Of a DNA stretch of 64,000 nucleotides, positions 1 through 14,435 are shown in pieces. Under the pieces are notes generated by a model. That model was given only the letters and a program-made list of their open reading frames with translations. It had not been told where the DNA came from and searched no databases. The stretch covers positions 2,046,001 through 2,110,000 of the forward strand of contig NC_060020.1 in assembly GCF_021134715.1 (NCBI RefSeq), read 5' to 3'. A program made the translations under genes and the position numbers. The DNA comes from Daphnia pulex. Taxonomy: Eukaryota; Arthropoda; Branchiopoda; Diplostraca; Daphniidae. Numbering within the stretch: position 1 is the first letter of the stretch; each line of letters opens with the position of its first letter.

Positions 1-3000
1 TACTATCTATTTTGTTTTGATATCAACATCGTTATTATATCTCTATTATAGACCATGTTTTGTCTTGTCTTGGCTGATGATGGCGTATTATACCTATCGA
101 GTGGCCTCCTGGGTTTTTCTCTTCTTTTTGGGATTTTTTCCGAGCAATACTCAGTGGATGCTGGGGCACAGACAGATATGATGTAATAAGAGAGAAAGTA
201 TCGTGTGGTGATTGGTATCTTTTGAGTATTTTGTTCTGGGGGATTTTCGCGGGTGGTCCAAGAGTCTTCCGCCTATAGTCGACCTGCTGTCAATCTCCAA
301 TAGCTTTTTTTTGTTTTGTTTTATTTTTTTTATCGGAAAAGCCCAAAGAGAAAATCTCTATACAACTGAAATCAACCAACAAAAAAGTCAAAGGTCTATA
401 ACTCGTCCAAAGAGATTTTCTGGGCTCGGTAGAATCTTCTTCTCTGGATCCGAAAAAGGAGAAGAATTTCCGTTTTGATGCGACTTCGAACCAGCGGGTT
501 ATATACTACTACACGCGCAATTGAAGTTATTTATACATCCTTTGGTCTGATGGACATCAGCACAGCAGTCAGCCGTCCGTGATCGGGACGTACTTGAACG
601 AATTACATGGAAGAAGAAACCCCGGCCCAAAGAAGAGCTGGAGGACTTTGAGGCCATTACCAATTCATCATCATCCGAAATAGTGAACTGGCAAAGTGTT
701 GCAGCGCACGGCTTGTGTCTGCACGTGTATATATCTCTACCAACGCACCGTGCGGATGCGCTCCGCTGGACCAACATAATCACTTCTCTCGGAAGTTGCT
801 GTGTCAGCCGACTCGAGGGTCGCTTTAGACTTTTTCGGGAAGAAAAATGAGGGGAAAAATGGTTCTGGTCAAGAAATATACAATGAATTCTACTATGTAT
901 ACCGTCATCAGTTATTATATCTATACCATACAGGTACTTGATGGTAGTAATAGTATAAGTATAGCGCCTAGCTGACTGTCAAATGACGTGCTTGTATTTA
1001 TAGAAGGGTGTGCTGGGTGGAGGTCAGATTCGGTAAAAGATCAGCACGCCCGTATTTTGTTCATCACGCTCGGCGTGTAATACGTAAAGAATTTCGTCCG
1101 CTGACGAATCTGGTACACAAGAAAGGAATGCTGTTACAGCATTATCATAATAATATCGAGTTCTGTGCGAGGAAAAATATGGAATTGGTGTGGAGTAAAA
1201 AAGGAAAAGTCATGGCTTTATATGCCATTCGCTTTTATACATAACAAAGATTTCCCTCTCTCTACATGTATACTCCCATCCCTTTCCCTTTCTTATATTC
1301 TGAACGGATTGTTACAGTCTATTTTATTCAGCATAATAGGGCGAGCACGAGAACTTTTACCACAAGTCTCAAAAAAAAAATTTCTTCCAACACCAAAAAG
1401 CGTTTTTAATTTGTACGATGGAAATTGGACGATACTTGTTCTTTGGATAAATCAAGTGAATTGTTGCAAACGTTGAAATGGGCAACCGAAAAGGGTTAGT
1501 ACTAATCCTCTTCATCTTTAAGTGGGGTAGGGCAGTGCTGTTGATGTTGACAAATAGGTACAAACATTGGGCTTGGAAACGAGTTGGCTGCATATCAATT
1601 GGAATTTAGAATTGAACTACCAGCACTCGTCCCGCAATTCATTCCGTCCGGCTATTAGCCCTGAATTGTACGAACCCCCGTTGGATGCGCTCGAGAATGG
1701 TGCAATAGAATGTGTATCGAAATGGGTTGTCGACTCGATCACCGAGACAGAAGGTCAAGTACCTTGTCTTAGATTCACGCCCCGAGAGCGCACAACCTGA
1801 GAGAAATGGCTGTATATACGAGAGGGAGATAATACGTGAATAATTCAACTATAGCGCATAATTTCTAATAATAAGAGCATGAATAACATTTATTTATTCG
1901 TCTTATCGGTTAATATCCATAGCACGAAAAAGATATGTAAAATCATCTACATTTCCTGATGGAACTTTTCCATAAAACAACTTGTTTTGGCCCGGCCATC
2001 AGCCCATCACATATTTTGGTTGTTTATTACCTCACGGGTATTTTGTCCGGTTTCAATTTGCGGGCGAAAAGGGTCACCCCCGGTCATCCTTATTAATTTC
2101 TTTTCTTTATTTTCAATTCATCGTTCGTGAAAATATTAAAAAAAAGAAGAAATAAAGAAGAGAAAATTGCGCACTAGATTTCCATTGACGCTACCGGAAA
2201 TCTTCAAATGCGCCTCGCAATAGAATCTAATAGCGCAGCAGTCTCGCATCAGCGGGAGATCTCCTTTTTTTACAATATTCTTTTTCTATTCCTTTTCTTT
2301 TCGAGATTGAATGTGGCGTTCCCTTCAACCATTTTCCCTTTTAGCTACCACTCAATGCCCCTTCCTCGACAGACATAAGAGAGCAGCACTGTGAATCAGC
2401 ACTCTCTGCAACACCATATCTTCTTCTTCTTCTTCAAAGGTTATATTTTTTTTCTTCTTTATAATCGTGAAGAGAATCTCTTCCGTTCGTTTCGTTTTGT
2501 TGTCGCCGCGGATATCACGTCACGCTACTAACGGCACCGCTTATGTCTAATATTCCGCACCGGTTCCTTCTTATTCTCTTTCTCCGGACGACCAAGACCT
2601 TTTAATTCATCCAGTTTCCTATTTTCTATTAAAAGATCGCTACTATTTAGTTATAAACGTGCACGGGGAGAGAAAAACGGTACCGTAAAACTGGACTAAG
2701 AAGATGATTATCTGTTCCTGTCGTCTATTGTGTGATCCAAGTGGGGCTGGCCATTTTGATAGAAATGTATGAAAATAAATTTTATCGTGATGTATCATCG
2801 ATCGATAAGAGGGACCTCGTTGAGGTTCAACGGGATAATCAAACCGGAAAATCAGATAAACCTTCCAACACACAAAAAAACCAGATCAGCAAAATAAAAA
2901 AGAAACTCGTCACGTCGTACGTGCTGCATAGCGCTGGGCGTCGAGTTCAGCCGTGTGGAACTTTTTTGGCTCATTCAACGACACATAACAAACGGTGGGG

Positions 3001-4449
3001 AATTATGACTAACAGGAGAAGAAGAGAGTTCGTGTCGTCGACTCTTATGAAACTTGTCATCATATTTACAAATAAAAACCCAAGAGAAACCCAAACACGA
3101 GAACAAAACTTGGCATAAACCCTTTCATTACAGGCGATCGGTCATCGAGAAAAAGAACCGGAATTTCTTAGATATTTTTTTTTCCCCCAAAGAAGAAGAG
3201 CACCGCAGGGGCCAACGATGAAGTATTGCTGCGTATAGAGCACACAGACACACGAAACAAAAAAATAAATAAAAATAGTTTGGCCGGCAACAGGCCAAAA
3301 TTGCATAACTGCATACATTTCATTTCATTATAAAAACCCTTTCTCCTTTCGTCTCCTCCCTTGCATATCCCCGAAACAAAACGAAATCAAAAGAGAACCA
3401 AGGCGATAAACAAGGAAACGAGAAAGAGAATAAAGAGAAAAAAAAAGGCTCGGCCATCCGGACGTAATGTTTCTGCTGAAAACGAAGAAGAAGAACTCAC
3501 GTCTACTTCTATATATATACATGTAACACACACACAAGGGCGGTCATTATCTTCTTGTGTGTTCCGCGTTGTGAGCTGCTGTACATCTTTAAACGGTTGT
3601 GAGTGTATGTTGTTGTATACACGGACACAGAATAAAACGCCAAACCGTTTCCTTCATCGTTTGTCACGATGAGAAAAAAAGGAATACCTCATAGGTATTA
3701 TTTTTCATTTACCTATTTTGAGATTTACTTTTGTCTATTCTACGCTCGTTATAAATAATATCATTCCAGTATGCGCGTGAGAGGTCGCCAACCAGCTCCG
3801 GACTTTGGACCCTTGTGTCACTAGGATATTTGTCGCTTAGCTTCATCCTCAATTTTCTTTAATTTTTTTTAACTCTTCCAGACGTCCAAACGAACTTAAT
3901 GATTCGAAAGAACTGGCCTCATGCGGCGATGTTGAAGGGGCCAGTCTTTTATCACACCGTGGAGATATGGGAAAGTGATGAAGGGAATACGAGGGGAGAC
4001 AAAATAAATTTAAAAACAAAAATGGAAATCAGGCGCGGAATGGCTGCGGGGAGGGACGCTTATCCTCAAAATGGATTTTTCACTTTTGTCATCGTAAAAT
4101 GAAATTTTCAAAAAAATAAGGTAAACGCGCCAAAAGAGGCGAGAAAAATGTCGCTGTATAGTGCAGAACTTCAGACATAGCCTACGTTATTAAAAATCTG
4201 TTTAATTTATAATCGGAGGGATGGTGGATGGATGGATGAGAAATAAACACAGACACACCTGATGAGCGTTAAGGCTACTAAGTAATAGTGATAAACGACC
4301 GTCTGGATAAAAAGCCCAATGCGCCCCGAGCGGAAATATCTTTTCAAAAAACACTGCGGCCTCGGCCACCATAGAAACCGACGACTATCCAATAAGAAAC
4401 TTTGAAACAAACAAATTAGGAACCGAAACAAAACAAAACAAAAAATAAC

Positions 4450-4472
4450 AAATAAATAAATAAATAAATAAA
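4450..4472. repeat. (AAAT)n microsatellite
   Basis: Five to six uninterrupted copies of a TAAA/AAAT tetranucleotide, inside a wider A-rich tract. Confidence 0.9.
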
Positions 4473-7400
4473 GAAGAAAAAGGACGCCAACAAAACGGCT
4501 GAAGATAAACTGCGCCAGGTGATAAGGAAGCGAGACGTGAAAGCGCGTCGAGATGATTGAGTCGTGTTCGGGAGAATAAAAACAACAACCGTTTTGATTG
4601 GGTTCTATAAACAGAGTTTTGGTTTTGTTTTTTTATTATTATTTTCTTTAAGTGGCCGTTGAATGCAAAGAGAAAAGCAAAGAAAAAAACAAAACAAACT
4701 ATAAGGCTGCTGCTGCTATTTACAATTGGATGAGGGACATAAGCGATGCAGCAATAGCTATCGTCCAGCACTTTTGCTCGGCAGCACGTCCATTATGTAA
4801 GCAAATTACAATCCGGCGTCTATCTCGTTTTCTCTATTTGGTTTATTTATACGCCAGCAGAGAAAAGGACGAGCGCACAAAAAAAAAACAGCGATCCGCT
4901 CTGGTGATCATCCGCACCACCATACAGATCTCTTCCAATTTCATTTAATATTTTTAAATTCTCTCAAATAGACGAGACAGAGAAAAAAAGAAAGATTATT
5001 ATAAGAGAGAGTGCAGCGGAAATGGTCTGCTGCTCATCGTATTATCCAAGGGAAAAATATATAAGGAAGGCGCGGCCATCGACCAGCACGGGGCGGTAAC
5101 GAACGCGGGACTTAAAAACATTCAACAGCGCCTAAACACAAGAATAATACACACCACTACAACAGCGCCTACACAATAATAAAGTAGAGTGGCAAACGCG
5201 CATCTAATTTGGATGGCTCTATAACGCACTAAATACCGGGGTCGGTCATCTATTCTGTTTCGAACCTTTTTTTGTTCTTCTTCGCCCTTCCACGTCGTCA
5301 ATTTTCACCTTTGTTTTCATTTCATTTCATTTGTTTTTTCTCGCAGAAAAAAAAAACAAAAAATAATACAGTGCTGAGCCGACGGTGATTAAGGGCGAAC
5401 GATGAGAGTGGAAGGAAGTGCTCCAGTAGTCTCCCCGGTTCTTCCCCTGTTGTTACAATACCAAATTTTGTTTCCATCCCACCTCGGCAAAGCCAACCGA
5501 CACGGACGCATTTTATTTCTTTATATTCCAACCGATTTCCATCATCTAGGGGAATACCGCCGGAATACAGAGAACAGAAACATCACCTATATATTCTTCG
5601 AGGTCTGGTAACATGTAATAATTCCTCTTCTTTGGGGCTCGTCAACTGTGTTATATTTATATCCCGGTTGGTGCGTGTGTGTGTTCCTCCTCTATCCCTT
5701 TCCCCCCAGTGGCTCATTAACATTAATTAGTTCTCTATTTTTTTTCGGGGACGAACCAACGACCGAGCCCACGTATTTTGATGTCTTTTCTCACAAATCT
5801 TTTTGTGTTCGTCGTTTTTTTTTCCCCCCGCAAATTTCGGACTGTGGGCCGTTGGGTCCTTTTTGATGGACTCACTGGAACGTGTACGGGGCGACACTTG
5901 CGTTGGCTTATTACGTCGACTGGTTGATTACTGGGTAATATACATTTATATAATATAATATACTATAGGAGAGCAGAGCAGGTGTCCGGGCGCGATGCAA
6001 TCTTTGATGTGGTCAATGTTTTATTGAGCGTCAAATTTTAGTTCAAAAAAGCTTTCGCTGCTGATTTACTGATTCAAATGAGGTGCTCTGCGTGCAACCA
6101 GCCAGGCAGCAATAGTACTCACGACACAATACACACACACACATGTAACCGGCCAGAGTAGAGTCTATCTTTGGCAGCCATCGCATGTTGGATTCCGTCC
6201 GCTAATGTAGTGCGCAAAAAAGAAAAAAAGCCCTTCACACTCGTTGGCCTTTTTTAATTTCATTTTTTTCGTGTCGTTCATTAAAACATTTTCAAGTCCG
6301 TATCTGATGGCTATCACGTGCTCCATCCAGCCGGACCGAAAGCAAGGAATCAAATAAGACAAATGCAGTAGCAACGACATACAGCAGCAGAAGCCACTAG
6401 GACGAAATTGCTCCATGGACTGAAATGATGGATCCGTGGCCGTGGAAAAAATAAAGAAGTCCCAAAAGTCCCGAAAGTTATAAGACCAGCAGTCGGCCAA
6501 CGTCCGCATTTGTGGCCATAGCGTGAAAGATTTCACTCGGCTGACTCGGAACTGCCGTCCGCCTCATCTATTCAACACCCGATTTCAATCTAGCCACCAT
6601 CTCATTAAGGCCCATATTGTGTGTCAGACTCTCCCGAAAAAAAAAAAAATAAATAAAAAATCTCTGGCGCTATAAGAATGCGCCAACAGGACACGCTTCT
6701 AGACTCATATTTTTATGGGGTCCATCCAGCGCCAGTCTCCGCAGTTGGCGCTCGTAAATTACCGATAATAACTGAATTGAATGTTATTACGTCTGATGTT
6801 GAAGTCACGGTCTCAGGGATAATTTTCTTGGCGCAAAAACAATAAGACAAAAGCGAATGATTTAAAAATAAAAAAAACCACCCGACAACAGTAATAACCT
6901 CTAAGCTATGCAGACAGTTTTTTGTTGTTTCGTTTTGTTAGTGAAATAAACACTCAACTCTCCTCTTGATCGAGATCCGAAAGATAGTCGACACACAATT
7001 TCTGAATGAATCACAATCTTGTTTTTTTGTTTTTGAAAAACTTGATTGAGATTCTCTTTCGGAGACTGACACACTCCAGCACGCCTTTTGGAACGTGCAT
7101 ATCCCAACCCAGACGGAGATGGAAGCCAGGCATGTATAAATATAGCAGCAGACTAATAAGAGAATCTGACCCCGGAGCTACAAATCATTTGATATAGGTG
7201 TGACTCCCCAACCGAAAACGAAATCATAACCGTAGTCCAGAAAACAATGATTCAGGTGAAAGTATTTTTCTTTTAAAAGCTTCTCGTTGTTTTTTGGGCA
7301 TCCAGATCGTTATAATTTTTTCCATCATCTTTTTTTTGGGTGAGAGAATTGATCAAGGGTCGGTCGTTTATAAGGAAGTGATACACATTTGCCCATATCT

Positions 7401-10400
7401 GGGCAATCATCCAAACCATCAGATTTTGGTTTCAGCCTGATTTTCGACGATCAAACGAATATTAAATAGGTCTTCGGTTTATGTAGCTGGAAACTTAAGC
7501 GGCTACGACTTTGCACGGCATGCCATGCGCAATCCATGCATACGAAATGAGAAGGTGGTGGAAGGTGACTGCTGCGCTCTCCTCCTCGGTAGAATTAGAA
7601 CCGATCCATCAAGAAATGACGTCGCCCAGCACAACCAACTCACAGCTAACACGGGGCTGCAGAGCTCTTTTTGGCCAGACCAGGGCAGTACACAGAGCTC
7701 TGAAGGGGGCCGCAGGATATTGACTTAAATCGGTTCATGGCCTTGATGGCCTTCGAGGTTATATGATGGCTGGAAACATTTATAGGTATAACAAGTAGTA
7801 TAGTAGCCCGTCCAGCGACTGCTGCAACACTACATATTATATTAAATTCCCTCCACACGTGATGTATATACTCCGTTTATGGCTCAGCCCCCCCTAAAGC
7901 CCCCCCGCTGCCCATCGCAGATCGCCCGTCCCGGTCCGTCCGCCGAGTATCAACCGGTCACTATGTTATTTTCACTGACGGCCAGCCAAAGAGGTAGAGA
8001 GAGAGAGTTTTATCTTATCTTAGAGGGCCGAAGGGGTATATTTCTTTGGGTTCCTCCACCTTCATTTTCACCTCAGCTCACGAGCGTCTGTCCGTCCGTC
8101 TGCACAGTTTGGTCCGTCCCTATCTCTGGCGAGAGATTTTTTCTTTGATCACGTCCGCGCCGTAATTACAATTTATACAGAATGTGAACCTTTTAATAGT
8201 TGCGAGGTGATTGTTGTTGTTGCTGCTGCAGTTGAACACTAAAAAGGGGGCAGTCGCTTTAGTGGCCGTTAATAGGTTCTATACAGCCGGCCGGGGGAAT
8301 AAGGGGCCGTGCTGAGCGGGCCGAGAAAACAGAAAGATGGGGCGACTGTGGCGTGAAGAAGAAATTACGCCAGTATAGACGATACGAGCCGTCATCAATG
8401 TCTCAAATGTCTTGGCATTAGCATATATACGCGTTTTTATATTTCATCCAAAGTCTGAGCTAGGGAGTAGGAGCTGAGGCCAAAAAAGTTTATGTCCGAG
8501 TGGCACGACGAGGTCGAAAAAAAAAAGATGCCTGATAAAATTATTTATTTATTTTTGATTTTCTTTTTTCCAGGTAAAAGAAAGAAAAAGAAAAAAGACG
8601 AAAATGTGCGCAGTGTCGGGATGAAATAAGGCACCACTGGGGTTATAACACCGCCCAGGCGATTAAAAAGTGATTCAATTAAAATCAAACCAAATTAAAA
8701 ACTCCCCCCAAATGTTGTTATTTTTCCGAAAGAAATCGTCGAACCGCCGCTCTTCTCTCAAACGATGGCCGATATCCCCATCAACATTTTTTGGGAAGGA
8801 ATAAGAAAGAAAGAAAAGTTTGGTTCTTGCACATCACGCAGCAGCAGAGTCCCGCAGTTAATAATCACCTTGGGGCCGGCTAATGTCCACTTTGTCCGCG
8901 TCGTCGACCGTGTTGAATGACTCGGGTATGGGCCGCGCTTCCAAGTTGCGGCTCACGAAATATGTTGGCGGTGGACGTGAGGGTCTCAGTTGCGCCCTAG
9001 CGCACCCCCAGCGCATCAACACAAGTCACGTAGTCCACCCGCCAAACAAAACAACAACAACAAAAATAAAGCGCTTGGCTGCTTAATTATCGCCGTACCT
9101 TATACTTAGATGATACTCGGTCCTGTCTCATTAATTAGCCCGTTATCTACTTTAAGCGACTGGATATAGGTGCCTGCCCGGCATAATCACGGGCGGTTCG
9201 CCTATATAATCAGGCGGACGTGGATGGTTGTAATTCAAATGAGGGAAAAAAAAGACCACGGTTAAAAAGTGTCACAGGGAATATATGCGCCAATTGGTTC
9301 GGCTAAGAAAAAGTAGCGCAAACATCCAAGTAAAGTTCCACCCGTGAGTGTTACACTTTCCGGCCAGACCGCGTTGGCTGATGGAAAATTGAATGACGGC
9401 GCGGAAAAAAAGGAATAACCGAAATGAGTTGGCGAAAATTCACGCATTCAAATCAGTCCCCGGCGATGATGGGAAATTAATAACAGCCAGACGAATTAAT
9501 ATGCCGACGTGCCAAAATGAGAAACCGACGAATTCACGTCTGGTTTTTTTTCCCCCCGATGACGACATCGATCGATTCATTGAAGCGTCGCTTAATTGGC
9601 CTAGTCCCATAGCAGACAACCGTTGGTTTGATTACATCATCTCCGTCCTCCCACACAGCGAGTCTACACCGCACCCAGATGGGCATTGTGTAACACACAC
9701 ATCACACCGCTATGAAATAACACACACACAACATGTGCTCCCGAAAAATAAAATAAAAGGCCTTATCTTTTATTTTTTTTTCTCTGTCAACTATAGTAAT
9801 ACCTACTAAAAGGTAAATGACCGGCGGCGGTTTTTAATCGTTCCGGAGAAAAGAAAACAACAAAACATTTGATGCAAACAAGAAAAATGGGGATGACGTA
9901 TATACGGTGAGTTCGTCGTGCACATTGGCCAGTTAAATGAAGAGCGGCACATCTGGCGGATCTATATAGGCACACGCTACCATTTACACAATCAGAAATC
10001 GTTATCTTTATTATTGTTAAGCTAAAGCTTTTGCTTTAGTAGCCGCCATCCGTTCGAATGTTTCGGAGTCAAGACAAAATAGGGCGCCGAATTCTTCCGA
10101 TGAGCGGTCAGTGAGCCATTAATTTCGATTCTCGCTACGTGTTTAAATAGTAGAGGAGAAAGGATCTACAGCTCTCGTCTCTTTACGCTGGACACGTTAT
10201 GTATACAATAATACAAAATACAGGTTTCGGCGGTAGGGTAAGAGAGATGGGTAAATATGCGCTGCGCACTACCACCACGTGAAGAGGGAGGGTCCTCGAC
10301 ACGAAAATAGTTAGCACACTTTAAAAAGAAGTTAATTGGACCGATCCCAGCGATCGGAGCAGCCGAGGCACCCTTTGGGCACCTTGGCTGCTAGCCCCCT

Positions 10401-13400
10401 TTGATTTATTACACCACACACGCTAGATCTTCCACGCTCTTCTCTCATCTCTCTCTGCGGCCCTTTATGGCGGCCGGACTCTGCCACCTATATAACCTCA
10501 ACACATCCGAAAATGGATCGTGGCAGGATATGCCCCCAAAGACGCATTTGCATATTCTTATGATTAAAGAAGAAGTGGGGGGGGGGGAATAAGAAGAAAA
10601 GACAAATAAATAAGCCGATATTTTTAGATGATGATTATTATGTACCCCTTTTGGTTTCTATATATAGAGGAGAGGAATCGACTCATACGTATGTATGTAA
10701 TATAGCGTATAAATAAACATACACACTTTGAGCCGGGAATCTAATCGAAGGAATCAACTCCGATCACGCGCGCTTTGTTATTTGGGTTGATTCATTCGAG
10801 CGCGTACGCATCAAAAGATAAAACATCTGAAACAAAAATACAAGTCGTTCCATATCCATTCAGATTGCAATGGCCCATTCGAAATGAAAATCTCCGGATC
10901 TATGTAATTCCCATAGATTTCCTGTGATATGAATAAAAAGGATCTCTTTTAGATATGTAAAGGGCGATTGGACGGCGAGAGGAGAAAAAGGGTCGAGAGA
11001 AAGAGATGGAAAGTCTCTACGAATATCTAATCAGCGGGATATGTACGGAGAAAGAGGGGAAAAAAATTGGATGCATCGATTGTTGGATGCATGTCTTAAT
11101 TAGTCTTTTCTCTCTCTCTCTCTTTCTTTTTCTTTCTTTTTTTCCTTTTTGTTTCATTCGTTTTTATGGCTTTGCCCAGGACAACAATCTATTGATCGCC
11201 ACTGGGCGCAATTCTGAATGGCCCTCATCGTTTTCTTTCCCTTTTTGTTTTTTTAAATATTACGACGACGGGAATCGAATTGCGATTAGAAATATGAGCC
11301 TTGTACGTTATTTTCTGCTGACAACAGTATAAACTATTACGGACTTTAACATAACCATCTCCGTTCTCCGTCCCATCGAGGTGTGGCCGCCGGCCAAAAA
11401 AAAAAACCAAACAAATTCTTCTTCTTCCCTTTCGTGGACTATTTTTAGTGCATATTATATCACACAAATGCAGCACTGGATCTTGGCGTCGTCCTTAATC
11501 AAATTCATTTTTCACAGAGGGAATTCGGTATATCCTTTTTATTGCGCTCTGACGTAACAACTGCGCTTTCATCTGCTGCCGAATTCCACTGGCAGAAGAA
11601 ATTTGAAAAACGGACGGCGCAAGAATGGCGCTGCGCGCAATCGGAATGCGCGCACCCGCGTTCTGGAAAAAGCGGTCGGAAATGTTTAAACGTGCCGTCA
11701 CACATCCAGTAATAATGACGGCGATGATATGCGCTGGCCAACGAAAAATAGAATGCGACGTGCATACTGTTCATCGTTTTGGTTGAAACGGAGTCAAGGC
11801 GAACAAAACTGCCTCTGCTCGTGTTTGTACATCACCACCCGATTAGAATTTAGAAGAACCGGATCCGACCTTTCTGATAGTTACATAAGAAAGAAAGAAA
11901 AAGAAAACAGGTCCGCTAATTGAACTGGCGCTTTATACAAAAATTAATGGACAGGCCCATCTTTATTTTTCTTTTTTTTTCAATGGCTGATTTATATTTA
12001 ACGACCTGTCAGGAAAGAAATTTTTTCAATACAACTCGTCTGCCAATGTAATAACGAGCCATCCGACGCCTCTGACGTGATATCCGGGACTCAGAATGCG
12101 GTGGGCTGCCTGGGCTATAGTGGCGGGCGGTCATCGTGAAATCGTCCGCTCAATCGCTGCGCTGGCCGCTGCTATGTATGTAAGATTTCCCAATCCGTAG
12201 TATATTAGCTATAGATATCGCTTTGAGGTTCCCTTAAACTTAATGTTTTATTCAGGGTTCTCTCCCATTTCTTTTTGTAGATGAACGACATGGGCACCGC
12301 GGGTGGGTTCATCCCGGGCTGATTCACTGTTTCATGGCCCGTGATACACCGAATCCGTTTCCATGAAATGAAAAGAAAAAGGCTGTATAGATACACGAAT
12401 AGACCTTGTCGCCCGGGTCCCGGGCGGTCCAGCACCGTGGCTCGACACTCTTTTTCACGGCAGTCAACTTATGCGCGTCTATAGGAAAGATGAAGTTCGG
12501 ACAAGAGATAAAAAATGAAAAAAAGGTAAAATAATCGGCAGCCGATATACTATACGATCGCCTTTGGACACATGTGTGCTGGACGCTGCACTAGATCTAC
12601 ACTGGAATAGATAAGAGCAGCGTAGAGGAAAGGCGAATGGTTAAATTTTGTCGGTTATCAGCGATACATCGGAACGAATTGCGCTGCTGTCAGCTCAGCG
12701 TCCAGCACAGTCTATAGCTTTTAGTTTAAGGCAAAGTTGGGCCAGTCCAGCGTACTATAGCGCTGTTGAGAGAGAAACATTTCCAAAGCAATTACTCGAG
12801 CTGGCCAAAAAGAAAAGAGATCTGCTGGCCAAGCGTGCCGCACGATCGTTCCCCGTTTTGGGAGAGAGTCGGAGCAGGGCCCCAGCCGATAGTCCGCGCA
12901 CGTCAAAGCGACGATGATCGGACGGTGATAAAAAGCTGCAATCTTTTTCATATTTATTTACAATGTTCCGTGTGTGTGTGTGTGGAAATAGAGAGAGTCG
13001 ATGAGGTCCAGCATTTAACGGTCCGCTCATGCGATCATCACCACCAACAAGTTTTCTGGCCCGGCCGGTCAAACTTGGACTGTGCCTGGCCCCGATAATC
13101 ATTTGTCAGCCCCAATCACGCGTAAAAGGAACTAGCAGGTGATCTATAGTGTAGGTCACGCTTCTTAATTCATCTTAACCCCTTGCCCAATAATGCCTAT
13201 AGCTCTGAATAATTACGGCTGAATGGGGAAATGTATGACGTATACTCAACGAGCATCGACTTGTTTCTTTTATTTTTTACTGCAGAGCCCTCGGGTCTTT
13301 GACAACTTCTTCTCTCCTATTTCGTGTACGTGTGTGTGTGGAAAGAAATAAAAACATTTCTCCAGCTCGGCCAAAAAATAAGATTTCATTCGGTTGATGT

Positions 13401-14411
13401 TGAGCAAAAGGGCATCAAGACATTCCAGGAGTGTGGACCCTGGGATTTTATGCCTCCGATGGCAGAGGAGTTGGATGAGAGCGGAGAGAGATGATCACAC
13501 GCTATTAAGATACACTAAAAGAGATATCAGAAGAAATGAGAGAGAAAAAAGAGCCAGAGGTCCTTTCTAATATAGCCCTTCTCTCTCTCTCTCTCTCCGC
13601 AACGATATTACACCACGGAAGATTCTAATAAAAACCCGCCCGCTCTATACCTACTACATATAGTCCCGCTGCATCTACGAGGTTATAGACGCTGGGAAGA
13701 TATGCAACAACGAGGGGGTTTGGGTAATGTCTACAAGATGAGAGGAGGGAAAGAAGAAGAAGGAAAAAACCATTTTCAAAAGAAGTGGACTTGTTGGTGT
13801 GGCGGTTAACATCTTCACTAAGACTATTACAAGCCAGAGAGAGAAGAGAAGAGGGGGGGGGGCTATTAGCAACTTACAGACACTCCTAAATATAAAAGCA
13901 GCTCGGCACATTCGGTTGCCGTTTAACAGCCGTCCGATATATATATTCAAAAAAGAAAAGAAAAAAAAGGTGAAATAAAAATTTCAAGAAAAAAGAAAAA
14001 CGGGTTGTGCTACCTCATAGCGCATAAGGGAGAGAGAGATATGCATATGTAAAGATATGCACGTACGTATTCAAATTTATGGAGTGACACAAATATGTGT
14101 GTGTGTGTACAATTCTGCCGAGATACTGTGATCGGCAATTTTTCTTCCTCTCTTCTCTCCCGTCGAGGAAGAAAACGTTTCAGCCGCACATATTTTTTTT
14201 TCACGTTTAATGATTTCGGGCTACACGTCATCAAGGACGTGAGTATTAACATAAAAATATAGTAGCATAGTACTACTATAATACATGCTGCTGAACCGTT
14301 GTGGTTGCCGAGTGGAAAATAGTCGCACCGGCACATCGACTTTTTGGCAATCTCCTGTCCTTTCTCTCTTGCGAGATAGTTCCCTTCCTTTTTTTGACAG
14401 AAATGGAATGA

Positions 14412-14435
14412 AAAGAAGAAGAAGAAGAAGAAGAA
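14412..14435. repeat. (AAG)n microsatellite
   Basis: About eight consecutive AAG/GAA trinucleotides. Similar but shorter AAG or CTT tracts recur throughout the window and account for many of its spurious Lys/Glu- or Phe/Leu-rich open frames. Confidence 0.9.
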